The notes below the pieces were generated by a model. It did not search any database, was not told the origin of the DNA, and saw only the letters and a program-made list of their open reading frames with translations. A DNA stretch of 64,000 bases from the NCBI GenBank assembly GCA_900315675.1, contig OMZY01000002.1, forward strand, positions 186,001 to 250,000. Direction: 5' to 3'. The first letter of the stretch is position 1; every line of letters begins with the position of its first letter. Source of the DNA: an uncultured Eubacteriales bacterium (GTDB lineage Bacteria > Bacillota > Clostridia > Christensenellales > Aristaeellaceae). Made by a program: the position numbers and the translations under genes. This document shows, one piece after another, positions 15,562 to 24,416 of the stretch.

Positions 15562-16512
15562 ATGAAAAAGGTTCTTTCCCTGCTGGTTGCCCTGACCCTG
15601 GTCCTGGGCGTATGCGCCTGCGCGTCCGCCGAAGAAAAAACCTATAATGTCGGTATCCTGCAGCTGATTCAGCATCCCGCTCTGGACGCTGCCACCCAGG
15701 GCTTCAAGGATGCCCTGACGGAAAAGCTGGGGGACAAAGTTGTCTTTGATGAAGGCAACGCTTCCGGCGATTCCAACAACTGTGCCCAGATAGCCGGTCA
15801 GCTGGTTTCCAAGCAGGTGGATCTGATCATGGCCAACGCGACCCCCGCCATGCTCGCCTGCGCCACCGCCACCGCGGATATCCCGGTGCTGGCCACTTCC
15901 ATCACCAACTATGAATCCGCCATGGAAATTGAGCTGACTGCGGAAGGCGCCACGGGCCTGAACGTTTCCGGCACCAGCGACCTGGCTCCCCTGGACGGCC
16001 AGGCGGACATGATCAAAGAGCTGTTCCCGGAAGCAAAAACCGTCGGCCTGCTCTACTGCAACGCCGAGCCCAACTCCATCTTCCAGATCAAAAAGATTGA
16101 AGAATACCTGGCCGCCCTGGGTCTTGAGTGCAAGCGTTACGGCTTCAACGACTCCAACGATCTGGCCTCCGTGGTGCAGACCGCGACCGAATGCGACGTG
16201 CTCTACATTCCCACGGACAACACTGCTGCCGGCAACACGGAAGCCATCGCCAACGTAGTCATTCCGGCCGGTGTTCCGGTTGTCGCCGGTGAGGAAGGCA
16301 TCTGCGCCGGCTGCGGCGTCGCCACCCTGACCATCAGCTACTATGACATCGGCTACAAGACCGGTGAAATGGCTTACGATATCCTCGTAAACGGTGCGGA
16401 TATCGCCGCCATGCCCATTGCCTATGCCCCGCAGTTTGTCAAGAAGTACAATGCGGTCAACGCCGCGGAGCTGAACGTCACCATCCCGGCTGATTATCTG
16501 CCCATCGAATAA
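15562..16512 (+). CDS. ABC transporter substrate-binding protein (ABC_sub_bind/DUF534 family)
   Basis: 316 residues with a signal peptide (MKKVLSLLVALTLVLGVCAC, then ASAEE; type I or lipoprotein cleavage both possible). The mature protein has the two-lobe start YNVGILQLIQHPALDAAT typical of this family, with KTVGLLYCNAEPNS opening the second lobe. Family members found behind aromatic-amino-acid T-boxes (TrpXYZ-type) import Trp, Tyr or Phe. With the UUC specifier and the DAHP synthase downstream, Phe or another aromatic compound is the likely ligand (inference). RBS GAAGGAGG. Confidence 0.88.
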   Translation: MKKVLSLLVALTLVLGVCACASAEEKTYNVGILQLIQHPALDAATQGFKDALTEKLGDKVVFDEGNASGDSNNCAQIAGQLVSKQVDLIMANATPAMLACATATADIPVLATSITNYESAMEIELTAEGATGLNVSGTSDLAPLDGQADMIKELFPEAKTVGLLYCNAEPNSIFQIKKIEEYLAALGLECKRYGFNDSNDLASVVQTATECDVLYIPTDNTAAGNTEAIANVVIPAGVPVVAGEEGICAGCGVATLTISYYDIGYKTGEMAYDILVNGADIAAMPIAYAPQFVKKYNAVNAAELNVTIPADYLPIE

Positions 16513-16533
16513 TCCGCTCTGTGGATCGCGCTC

Positions 16534-16559
16534 ACCCCTTCCCCATCCGGGGAAGGGGT
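16534..16559 (+). other. Intercistronic hairpin after the binding-protein gene
   Basis: Perfect 11-bp stem (ACCCCTTCCCC/GGGGAAGGGGT) without a long U-run. It probably stabilises the upstream binding-protein message relative to the permease, a common arrangement in ABC operons (inference). Confidence 0.6.
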
Positions 16560-16619
16560 ATGAGTGTTTTATCATAGGTATTCGTCATTTTCCATTTTCA
16601 TTCATTTGGAGGGTTTCCC

Positions 16620-17564
16620 TTGAACATTGCGCAACTGCTTAATCAGCTTCCCGGCGCCGTTGCCCAGGGTCTCATCTGGGGCATCATGGCCATCGGGGTA
16701 TACATTACCTTCCGGATCCTGGACATCGCCGACCTGACGGTGGACGGTTCCTTTGCCACCGGCGGTGCCGTCGCGGCCATCCTGATCACCAGCGGCGTCA
16801 ATCCCTGGCTGGCCACGCTCATCGCACTGGCTGTCGGCATGCTGGCCGGCGCTGTCACCGGCGTTTTCCACACGTCCATGGGCATCCCTGCCATCCTGGC
16901 CGGTATTCTGACCCAGCTGGCCCTGTATTCCGTCAACCTGCGGATCCAGGGTATCGGAACGGATCTGGGTTCCCGGGCCAACGTTCCCATGAGCATCAAC
17001 AAATACAAGAACATGCTGGTGTCCCTGCGGAACGTGGGCAAGTTCACCCTGGACAATCCCATCTGGCTGATGCTTCTGATCACCTGTGTCCTGATCGGGA
17101 TCATGTACTGGTTCTTCGGCACCGAATACGGCTGCAGCCTCCGCGCCGTCGGTTCCAACCAGCAGATGGCCCGCGCCCAGGGCATCAACACGGGCACCGG
17201 CAAAGTGGTCGGCCTCATGATCAGCAACGGCCTGGTTGCCTTCTCCGGCGCGCTCATGGCCCAGTATCAGGGTTTCTCTGACGTATCCATGGGCCGCGGC
17301 GCCATCGTCATCGGTTTGGCAGCCGTGATCATCGGCGAAGTGATTTTCGGAAAGCTGTTCCGGAACTTTGCCCTGAAACTGCTGGCCGTTTCCCTCGGCG
17401 CCATCATTTATTATCTGGTCATTCAGGTAGTGCTGTGGCTGGGTCTGAACACCGATGACCTGAAGCTGCTCACCGCGCTGGTCGTGGCAGTTTTCCTCGC
17501 CATGCCCCACTGGAAAGACAGCATCATCACCCGGAAGCTGAAGGGAGGAAAACACCATGGCTGA
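16620..17564 (+). CDS. ABC transporter permease (BPD_transp_2 type)
   Basis: 314 residues with about eight to nine hydrophobic segments. It starts with TTG at 16620; GGAGGG is 6 nt upstream and no ATG fits. Conserved family stretches include LDIADLTVDGSFATGGAV and LRAVGSNQQMARAQGIN, the latter being the cytoplasmic loop that contacts the ATPase. This permease type pairs with DUF534 binding proteins. It overlaps the ATPase start by 8 bp. Confidence 0.9.
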   Translation: MNIAQLLNQLPGAVAQGLIWGIMAIGVYITFRILDIADLTVDGSFATGGAVAAILITSGVNPWLATLIALAVGMLAGAVTGVFHTSMGIPAILAGILTQLALYSVNLRIQGIGTDLGSRANVPMSINKYKNMLVSLRNVGKFTLDNPIWLMLLITCVLIGIMYWFFGTEYGCSLRAVGSNQQMARAQGINTGTGKVVGLMISNGLVAFSGALMAQYQGFSDVSMGRGAIVIGLAAVIIGEVIFGKLFRNFALKLLAVSLGAIIYYLVIQVVLWLGLNTDDLKLLTALVVAVFLAMPHWKDSIITRKLKGGKHHG

Positions 17565-18366
17565 TTCCGAAATGCTGGTCCTGAAGGACCTCCGCAAAAC
17601 CTTCAACCCCGGTACGGTCATGCGCAAGATGGCGCTGGCCGGTGTGGACCTGACCCTGAACAAGGGCGATTTCATCACGGTCATCGGCGGCAACGGCGCC
17701 GGCAAGAGCACCATGCTCAACGCCATCGCCGGTACCTTCCAGATCGATAACGGCACCATCCTCCTCGGCGGCAGGGACATCACCCATCTGCCGGAGCATA
17801 AGCGTGCCATTCTTCTGGGCCGTGTGTTCCAGGATCCCATGACCGGCACCGCCGCCTCCATGAATATTGAGGAGAACCTCGCCCTTGCCTGCCGCCGCGG
17901 ACAGCGCCGCGGCCTCCGCTGGGGCATCACCGCGAAAGAGCGCGCGCTTTACCGCGAAAAGCTGGCTTCCCTGGATCTCGGTCTGGAAAGCCGCATGGGC
18001 AGCAAGGTCGGCCTGCTTTCCGGCGGTCAGCGCCAGGCTCTGACCCTGCTTATGGCCACCCTGAAACAGCCCGAGCTTCTTCTGCTGGATGAGCACACAG
18101 CCGCTCTGGATCCCAAAACCGCGGAAAAGGTTCTTCGCCTGACCCGGCACCTGATCGAGGAAAACGGCCTCACCGCTCTCATGGTCACCCATAACATGAA
18201 GGACGCGCTGGCCCTGGGCAACCGGACCATCATGATGCATGAAGGCAAGGTCATTCTGGATCTGGATGCGGAACAGAAGCGGCATATGACCGTGGAAGAT
18301 CTGCTGGCGCAGTTTGAAAAAGTCAGCGGCCGCGAATTGTCCAACGACCGCATGCTCCTCACCTGA
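17557..18366 (+). CDS. ABC transporter ATP-binding protein
   Basis: 269 residues with every nucleotide-binding motif: Walker A GGNGAGKST (about 47-55), a Q-loop around VFQDP, signature LSGGQRQ (about 152-158), Walker B LLLLDEHTAALDP and the H-loop VTHN. It energises the importer encoded by the two preceding genes. Confidence 0.95.
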   Translation: MADSEMLVLKDLRKTFNPGTVMRKMALAGVDLTLNKGDFITVIGGNGAGKSTMLNAIAGTFQIDNGTILLGGRDITHLPEHKRAILLGRVFQDPMTGTAASMNIEENLALACRRGQRRGLRWGITAKERALYREKLASLDLGLESRMGSKVGLLSGGQRQALTLLMATLKQPELLLLDEHTAALDPKTAEKVLRLTRHLIEENGLTALMVTHNMKDALALGNRTIMMHEGKVILDLDAEQKRHMTVEDLLAQFEKVSGRELSNDRMLLT

Positions 18367-18422
18367 TCCTCCGCCAATCCTTTCTCTTTTTTCATTCTTC
18401 ATTGATAAGGTGGGACACCGAT

Positions 18423-19457
18423 ATGACCCCTTCCATGGAATTTGTCCGGAAGATGCCCCTTCCCCAGGAAATCAAGCGGGACTATCCGGCGGACGCTGCC
18501 ATCCGGGCCGTCAAGGAAAACCGGGACCGGGAGATCTCTGACGTTCTGACGGGAAAGGATTCCCGCCTCCTGCTGCTGATCGGCCCCTGCTCTGCCGACC
18601 GGGAGGACGCTGTGCTGGAATACATGGAGCGCCTGACGGAAGTCAACCGTGAAGTCTGCGAAAAGCTGCTCATCGTTCCCCGTGTCTATACCAACAAACC
18701 CCGAACCAAGGGGGTTGGATACAAGGGCATGCTGCATCAGCCGGATCCGGAAAAGAAAGAGGATATGCTGGCCGGCATCATCGCCATCCGTCAGCTGCAT
18801 ATGCGGGTCATCCGCGAAACCGGCTTTACCTGTGCCGAGGAAATGCTCTACCCGGCCAACTTCAGTTATCTGTCCGATCTGCTGGGATATGTGGCCGTCG
18901 GCGCCCGTTCCGTGGAAAACCAGGAGCACCGGCTTGTCGCCAGTGGCCTGGGCATCGCCGTCGGCATGAAAAACCCCACCGCCGGCGATATCACCGTCAT
19001 GATGAATTCCATCGCCGCAGCCCAGAGTCCCCAGGAGTTCATCTACCGGAACTGGGAAGTCCGCACCACCGGCAATCCCCTGGCCCATGCCATCCTGCGG
19101 GGCTATGTGGACAGCTTCGGCCGATCCCACCCCAATTATCATTATGAAAACCTGCGGAACCTGCTGAAGCTCTATCGGGAAAGCGATCTGGCCAATCCTG
19201 CCGTCATTGTGGATACCAACCACAACAATTCCGGCAAGGAATACCTGGAGCAAATCCGGATCTGTAAGGACGTTATGCACAGCCGGAGCCTCAATCCGGA
19301 AATTTCCTCCCTGGTCAAGGGTCTCATGGTGGAAAGCTATCTGGAGGACGGCGCCCAGAAAATCGGCGGCGGCGTTTACGGGCAGTCCATCACAGATCCC
19401 TGTCTTGGCTGGGAGAAGAGCCGGGAACTGATCTTCCGCCTGGCGGATTCCGTCTGA
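18423..19457 (+). CDS. 3-deoxy-7-phosphoheptulonate (DAHP) synthase, class I
   Basis: 344 residues, the length of AroF/G/H enzymes. Landmarks: LLIGPCSADREDAV (about 53-66), PRTKGVGYKG, GARSVENQEHR, DTNHNNSGK and VESYLEDGAQ. It condenses phosphoenolpyruvate and erythrose 4-phosphate, the entry step to aromatic amino acids. The ATG at 18423 with AAGGTGG upstream is preferred to a TTG at 18402 that has no RBS. It lies 57 bp behind the ABC genes, so T-box read-through would raise both uptake and synthesis. Which end product inhibits it cannot be told. Confidence 0.95.
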   Translation: MTPSMEFVRKMPLPQEIKRDYPADAAIRAVKENRDREISDVLTGKDSRLLLLIGPCSADREDAVLEYMERLTEVNREVCEKLLIVPRVYTNKPRTKGVGYKGMLHQPDPEKKEDMLAGIIAIRQLHMRVIRETGFTCAEEMLYPANFSYLSDLLGYVAVGARSVENQEHRLVASGLGIAVGMKNPTAGDITVMMNSIAAAQSPQEFIYRNWEVRTTGNPLAHAILRGYVDSFGRSHPNYHYENLRNLLKLYRESDLANPAVIVDTNHNNSGKEYLEQIRICKDVMHSRSLNPEISSLVKGLMVESYLEDGAQKIGGGVYGQSITDPCLGWEKSRELIFRLADSV

Positions 19458-19480
19458 TCCCGGAATAATGATCATCAAAA

Positions 19481-19514
19481 AAAGAGTGCCGGAGCATCCG
19501 CTCCGGCACTCTTT
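19481..19514. terminator. Bidirectional terminator between convergent units
   Basis: Perfect 14-bp stem (19481-19494/19501-19514, loop catccg) flanked by A-run and T-run, between the DAHP synthase and the convergent ABC permease. Confidence 0.88.
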
Positions 19515-19519
19515 GCCTT

Positions 19520-20725
19520 CTATCGTTTGTCTTTATCGATCAGTTCCAGGGAAATCGTGGACAGCAGGGCAAACACCGCGATGAACAGGCACAGCATCAG
19601 CCAGTTTTTCATTACATTCTGCGGGGAATTGCTGTACTGCGGCTTCCGTCCCGCTTCGGCGGTCTTCTCCTGGATAAAGACTTTCACTTCCTGTTCTCCG
19701 AAGAGCTCCAGCACTTCGCCGATCGTGATATCTATCTCTTTTTTCTTGTCCAGGTTTTTCTGAATCAGTTCACTGTTGTTGGCAAAATCAATCAGCTGTC
19801 CCAGTGTCACCGTTTCCGGAATAATCAGGGCTTCTTTGTCCTTCACTTCTCCCAGATTCAGAAATTCTGCCACCTGGGCTGCTGTTACGGGTTCAATGAC
19901 AGGTTGGTCCCGGTATTTTTTCATGGCGTCCTTGTTCAGTATTTCCAGGATTTGTCCCACTGTCACTTCCTTGTGGATCTCGCTGTCTTTCATACTGTCC
20001 ACTGCCGTCCAGCCGGCTGCCATCGGCAGCTCGTTATAACCGCACTGTGAGGTCACCGCTTTGATCCCGTAATTGGAAATGGTGAGATTGGACAGAGGCT
20101 GGATAGCAGCCGGAATCGGAATAATGCCGCCGGAAAACACCAGCTGGAAAATCAGCACAAAAGGCATCACCGTCATGGCGGCCGTAGTCGTACGGGCAAT
20201 ACTGGAGATAAACAGGCTCATCATATCCGCTGCATAGGAAATCAGCAGCATAGTAATCCCGAACTCCAGCTCCCATCCCTTCCTGAGTAGGATTCCCTCC
20301 TCCGGGAAGGGAACACCGAACTGTTTCAGCACAAACAGGCTGATAACGGTCTGGGCCAGGCACAGTACAAACTGGTAGATCATATGGGACGCCACATAGG
20401 CGGTGATATGCATTCCGGAGCGGTGTTCCCGCTTGACAATGGCGCGTTCCCGGCTGATCGCCTGAATGGAATTGAAGCAGCCGTTCCACAGGGCCACGCA
20501 GGCCAGCGCAAAGGAGCTGATCAGGCATCCCTCCATGCTGGCGAACAGCCGGGTCCGGACAACCACGGCCACCAGGATCGCGATCACCGCCGCCATGGGA
20601 AGGACTTTCCAGTCGCTCTCATTGATGAAAAACCGGAACTGTTTGCCCAGGTAAATCGGAATCTGGCTGATCCTGTCCCGGTGCCGGAATGTTCTTTCCT
20701 GCCTGTTTACGCTTGTCTCAGACAT
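19520..20725 (-). CDS. ABC-2 type membrane protein with inserted extracellular region
   Basis: 401 residues from the ATG at 20725. After a basic N-terminus (about 30 residues) come membrane helices near 35-55, 65-85, 110-135, 150-175 and 185-210. Then a soluble region of about 140 residues (GGIIPIPAAIQPLSNLTISN to KVFIQEKTAEAG) precedes a last helix (LMLCLFIAVFALLSTISLEL). The layout is that of ABCG/ABC-2 exporters' permease half with an unusual insertion before the last helix. It overlaps the ATPase gene by 8 bp, so they form one transporter. Substrate unknown. Confidence 0.8.
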   Translation of the reverse strand: MSETSVNRQERTFRHRDRISQIPIYLGKQFRFFINESDWKVLPMAAVIAILVAVVVRTRLFASMEGCLISSFALACVALWNGCFNSIQAISRERAIVKREHRSGMHITAYVASHMIYQFVLCLAQTVISLFVLKQFGVPFPEEGILLRKGWELEFGITMLLISYAADMMSLFISSIARTTTAAMTVMPFVLIFQLVFSGGIIPIPAAIQPLSNLTISNYGIKAVTSQCGYNELPMAAGWTAVDSMKDSEIHKEVTVGQILEILNKDAMKKYRDQPVIEPVTAAQVAEFLNLGEVKDKEALIIPETVTLGQLIDFANNSELIQKNLDKKKEIDITIGEVLELFGEQEVKVFIQEKTAEAGRKPQYSNSPQNVMKNWLMLCLFIAVFALLSTISLELIDKDKR

Positions 20726-22082
20726 GCTGCACCTCCGCGTACTTGAGGATAAATTCATCCGCCCGGCCTTCGCCGCCCTCTTCTTCCCGGTTGACGGATT
20801 TCACAATCTCTTCCATCTTCTCCTTGCCGAAGAAGGCCCGTGCCTCATCGATGGGACCGAACCATGCCAGCCGTCCGGTGCGCTTCGCGTCCTTCGCCAG
20901 CACAATCACATCGTCAAACAGGTCGATTACCCGGTCCGGCGTATGCGTAATCACAATGATAATCTTTCCCTGGTCGGCGATTTTCCGCAGCTGCAGGAAC
21001 AGTTCCCGGGCCATTACGCCGTCCAGGCCGCTGTCCGGCTCGTCCAGAATGAACAGCGTCGGATTGGAGATAAACTCCATGGCAATGGACAGCCTCTTCC
21101 GCTGTCCGCCGGACAGTTTGGATACCAGATTTCCTTTCACCGGTGTCAGGCCGAAAATATCCATAACTTCTTCCACCCGTTCCTGCCGTTCCGGACGGGA
21201 GAAGCTGTTCGGCAGCCGCAACATGGCGGTATCCATCAGCGTACGGTAAACAGTATCACATCCGCGGATCAGGTCCGCCTGCGGCACAAACCCGATATCA
21301 TACTGCATGTCCTTGTAGTTTTTATACATATTCCGGCCGTTGACGGTCACCTCGGCCTTGGCCGGTTCATAGCCGTTCACCGCGTTGAGGAAAGTGGTCT
21401 TTCCCGCGCCGGATCCGCCCAGCAGCAGCACCATATGTCCCGGCTGGATGTTCAGATGGATATCCCGCAGCAGGTATTTCTTCTTCAGGAATTCCCGGGC
21501 AGTCCGCTCCTCCAGGTTCACCGTCAGCCCCTCATTCAGGATGGCCGCTTTCCGTCCGGAGAAATAGTAATCAACGTCATCGTCCCGGATCTCTTCCGCC
21601 AGCCAGATCGGCTGATACTTTTTCCTGAAACCCCACAGCAGCGGCGCGATCGGCACCCATTCCGCAATCAGCCAGGGCAGGATCCACCGTTTTTTCCGTT
21701 CAAAGACCCGGCACAGTCCGGAGAAAACCCGGATTTCATAGATGACGCTGGGGAAAAACATGATAAACTGCGCCCCTGCGCAAACAAACGACAGAAAGCC
21801 GTTTGATCCCGCAAAACGGGTTATGATATATGTCACGAGAGTCACTGCATTCACTACAGTCAACGTCCGGCCTTCCTGTTCCCGGTCCGCGCACAGTGCC
21901 AGTTTATAGTTCCGTATCACCGGAACCAGCGCCCACCATCCCTTCAGGCCGCATTTGACAAACACACCCCACAGGCCGGCAACATAGAAAGCCCCGAGAA
22001 TTCTCGTGATCCTATCAATCGACCCCGGGAACATAGCATAGCAAAGGATATCCAGAATCTTATTCCAGAAATCTGCTCCCAT
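20718..22082 (-). CDS. ABC transporter ATPase with N-terminal membrane domain (ABCG-like)
   Basis: 454 residues. The first about 165 contain four to five hydrophobic helices (LPWLIAEWVPIAPLLWGF is the last). The ATPase follows: Walker A GGSGAGKTT (about 240), signature KLSGGQRKRLSIAMEF (about 340) and Walker B LFILDEPDSGLDG. The signature and D-loop are of the ABCG/EPD exporter kind. ATG at 22082 with GAGGGAAGG upstream. A TTG-initiated longer frame is possible but lacks an RBS. A membrane domain at the N-terminus of the ATPase is uncommon. Confidence 0.85.
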   Translation of the reverse strand: MGADFWNKILDILCYAMFPGSIDRITRILGAFYVAGLWGVFVKCGLKGWWALVPVIRNYKLALCADREQEGRTLTVVNAVTLVTYIITRFAGSNGFLSFVCAGAQFIMFFPSVIYEIRVFSGLCRVFERKKRWILPWLIAEWVPIAPLLWGFRKKYQPIWLAEEIRDDDVDYYFSGRKAAILNEGLTVNLEERTAREFLKKKYLLRDIHLNIQPGHMVLLLGGSGAGKTTFLNAVNGYEPAKAEVTVNGRNMYKNYKDMQYDIGFVPQADLIRGCDTVYRTLMDTAMLRLPNSFSRPERQERVEEVMDIFGLTPVKGNLVSKLSGGQRKRLSIAMEFISNPTLFILDEPDSGLDGVMARELFLQLRKIADQGKIIIVITHTPDRVIDLFDDVIVLAKDAKRTGRLAWFGPIDEARAFFGKEKMEEIVKSVNREEEGGEGRADEFILKYAEVQHV

Positions 22083-22217
22083 CTGTCCTTCCCTCCTCGA
22101 AAATAGCGGATGCCGCCCCGTCAAAATACCGCAAAAAAGGCCGCTGGTCAACAGAAAAGCCGGAAGCGTATGATCATACGCTCCCGGTGATCTGACTTTT
22201 CCGTCCTGTTTCCGGTA

Positions 22218-22823
22218 TCAGCCAAGCTTCTTGTAGATAATCATTTCCACGGTTCCGCTGCGGATAGAAACCTTCACTTCATCCGCCACATGGGATACCA
22301 CGGATTTCTCCAGCTCGTCCCAGGCCTCCCGGACATTCTGATCTCCCTGTTCAATCTGCGTGGACAGGGCGTTTTCATAACGTGCCATGGACCATTCCCA
22401 GTCCAGGGAGGGGGAGCTGGTGTATTCAAATGCGTCCGGCAGCAGCAGCGGGCTGGTGTAGGTGGCCAGATCCTCATCGGAACCCCAGTCAAAGAAATCC
22501 CGGATCCGTCCCATCAGTCCCTTGGCCGACTCATTTTTGCCCGTGCTGGAAACAGCCAGCAGCTGTTCTCTTTCCTCGCTGTTCAGCAGCGTCCTGACCT
22601 GCAGGTGAAGCCGATACTCCCCGTCTTCATCCTCAATCCAGAAAATGCCTTCCCGCTCTCCTGTAATGGAACGCATCAGTCCCATCATTTCCTCCGTCAG
22701 CAGCCGGAGATGCAGGGCGTCCTTCATGGAAAGGCCTTTATAGGCAGCCACTTTATCCGCCTGTTCCAGGGCAGCTCCCATCCGTGCGCCCTGGCTGGAT
22801 ACGCTGATTTTATCTGTTTTCAT
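22218..22823 (-). CDS. Degenerate anti-sigma/serine kinase-like protein
   Basis: 201 residues, no signal peptide or membrane helix. The segment ALHLRLLTEEMMGLMRSI (about 36-53) matches the N-box helix of RsbW/SpoIIAB-type ATPases, but the Mg-binding Asn is replaced. The end, VKVSIRSGTVEMIIYKKLG, matches their last strands. No clear G-boxes were seen, so kinase activity is doubtful. It lies directly downstream of a STAS gene, the normal partner of such kinases. Assignment is inference from one helix and context. Confidence 0.5.
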   Translation of the reverse strand: MKTDKISVSSQGARMGAALEQADKVAAYKGLSMKDALHLRLLTEEMMGLMRSITGEREGIFWIEDEDGEYRLHLQVRTLLNSEEREQLLAVSSTGKNESAKGLMGRIRDFFDWGSDEDLATYTSPLLLPDAFEYTSSPSLDWEWSMARYENALSTQIEQGDQNVREAWDELEKSVVSHVADEVKVSIRSGTVEMIIYKKLG

Positions 22824-22899
22824 ATGTTTTTCTCCCGCACATAACCGCTATTATTCTGCTTTTTCTGTCCGGGCTGCAGCGGTATCTGCCGCCCCGGTT

Positions 22900-23196
22900 T
22901 TATTCAATCGTCAGGATATCGGCGAAGCCCGTCACTTCAAAGACTTCCTGGACCACCTCATTGACATTGGTGATCGTCATTCCGCCTTTGGCGATCATCG
23001 CCTTATGTGCGGACAGAAGCACCCGCAGGCCGGCAGAAGAAATATAGTCCAGCTTGCTGAAATCCAGCGTCAGGCTGTCGGCGCTGCTCAGGGAATTATT
23101 CAGTTCCGCTTCCAGTTCGGGAGCAGTCATAGTATCCAGACGGCCCTCCAGCGCAATCTTCAGCGCGGTTCCGTTCTGTTCTTTGGTAATGGTCAT
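22900..23196 (-). CDS. STAS-domain anti-sigma-factor antagonist
   Basis: 98 residues, a single STAS domain (RsbV/SpoIIAA type): LEGRLDTMTAPELEAEL (about 16-32) and LDFSKLDYISSAGLRVLL (about 44-61), where the Ser of ISSAG is the residue phosphorylated in this family. It normally switches partner by phosphorylation. First gene of a unit continuing into the kinase-like protein and the ABC transporter. RBS AAAGGAGGGC. Confidence 0.93.
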   Translation of the reverse strand: MTITKEQNGTALKIALEGRLDTMTAPELEAELNNSLSSADSLTLDFSKLDYISSAGLRVLLSAHKAMIAKGGMTITNVNEVVQEVFEVTGFADILTIE

Positions 23197-23246
23197 GTCA
23201 TTGCCCTCCTTTGTCGGTCAGTATATGCAGGTTGTTGTCTGATCAG

Positions 23247-23276
23247 ATTATACTATATTGTCCCGATCATCCGCAA
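23247..23276 (-). promoter_or_regulatory. Promoter of the STAS/ABC unit
   Basis: On the minus strand TTGCGG (23271-23276), 18 bp, TATAAT (23247-23252). Confidence 0.65.
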
Positions 23277-23300
23277 CTTCCCGCGCGGCAAAGTTTTTTC

Positions 23301-24383
23301 TTACTGCCAGGGCGTATAGAACCGTTCCACTGCGATCAGGTCGCCGTTCTCGTCAAATGCGGCATACGCGTTGTCGGTTGCGAAGTCAGGATATCCGCCA
23401 GCCGTCAGCATGGCAATAAACTCCTGGGCGGTATGCTCGGTCGGTGTATCCAGCGGCTCGCCGTTTTCCGGATCGATGCCGTCACTGAAGGTCAGATTCT
23501 CCGGAATTTCCTGCGTCAGGGTCACGAAGGTCTCCAGGTACTCATAGTCGTCCAGATAGACATGATATTCGCCGCCGTAATTCTCCAGCGTAATGTATTC
23601 ATTGATCCGCAGCGCTCCGTCTTCATCATGCTCCAGCGTCTCAATCTTCTCGCTGAACTGGCCCACAATCAGGGTATCGCCCGGCCGCAGCGCTTCAGCA
23701 ATGGCCTTATCCAGAACCACCGTGTGCCTGACATCCAGTTTCACGGTGTTGGTTTCCGGATCGTAATCGCTGATGTTTGTCACATACTTTCCGTCCGCCA
23801 CCAGCGTCTTGGGATCCGCCGGAATGTTGGCGGGAATGAAGTCCAGATCCGTCAGGAAATCGATGCTCAGCCGCAGCTGTTCCTCAGTCAGGTTCCTGTC
23901 TTCCGCCTGTTCGGAAGGCGCCAGCACAAACTCCACGCAATAGCCCTTGTAGATGGAGAAGAATGCAATAAAATCCAGTTCCTCCGTCTCATGCCGGGCA
24001 ATCAGCAGCTGGGTGCCGTAGCCCGTTTCACCGTAGGTAATCTCCACCTCCGGGTCTTCCTCAATATAGGTTTCCTCCAGCTGGGTCAGTTCTTCCGGCG
24101 TCAGGTCGTTCATCCGGTCTACGTCATAGTATTTTTCATCGTATGCCACGGACAGATACATGACCGGTGCCAGCGGATCATCGGAGCGGATAGCCGCCGT
24201 CACCTGTTCCGGCGTCACGGAAGTCGGAACAGGATGATATCCTTCCGGCAGGCCGCACTGCAGGGTAAAGGCACCGTTAATGCTGATGGTGCCGATCGTC
24301 ACCTTCCCCTCGGCCTCTGCCAGGACGGATGCCGCTCCTGCCAGCATGATCAGGCTGACTATCAAAGCAATGATTTTCTTCAT
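23301..24383 (-). CDS. Secreted protein of unknown function (cluster member 4)
   Basis: 360 residues with a signal peptide (MKKIIALIVSLIMLAGAASV, then LAEAE). The mature protein is strongly acidic (many Asp/Glu, IEEDPEVEITYGETGYG) and lacks cysteines near the membrane junction, so it is likely released or wall-associated. The central part NLTEEQLRLSIDFLTDLDFI and later LDKAIAEALRPGDTLIVGQ show no family I recognise. Last of four consecutive secreted-protein genes with short spacers. RBS AAGGAGGAAA. Confidence 0.72.
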   Translation of the reverse strand: MKKIIALIVSLIMLAGAASVLAEAEGKVTIGTISINGAFTLQCGLPEGYHPVPTSVTPEQVTAAIRSDDPLAPVMYLSVAYDEKYYDVDRMNDLTPEELTQLEETYIEEDPEVEITYGETGYGTQLLIARHETEELDFIAFFSIYKGYCVEFVLAPSEQAEDRNLTEEQLRLSIDFLTDLDFIPANIPADPKTLVADGKYVTNISDYDPETNTVKLDVRHTVVLDKAIAEALRPGDTLIVGQFSEKIETLEHDEDGALRINEYITLENYGGEYHVYLDDYEYLETFVTLTQEIPENLTFSDGIDPENGEPLDTPTEHTAQEFIAMLTAGGYPDFATDNAYAAFDENGDLIAVERFYTPWQ

Positions 24384-24416
24384 GGATATATTTCCTCCTT
24401 CTCGCCCGTCCGGCCG

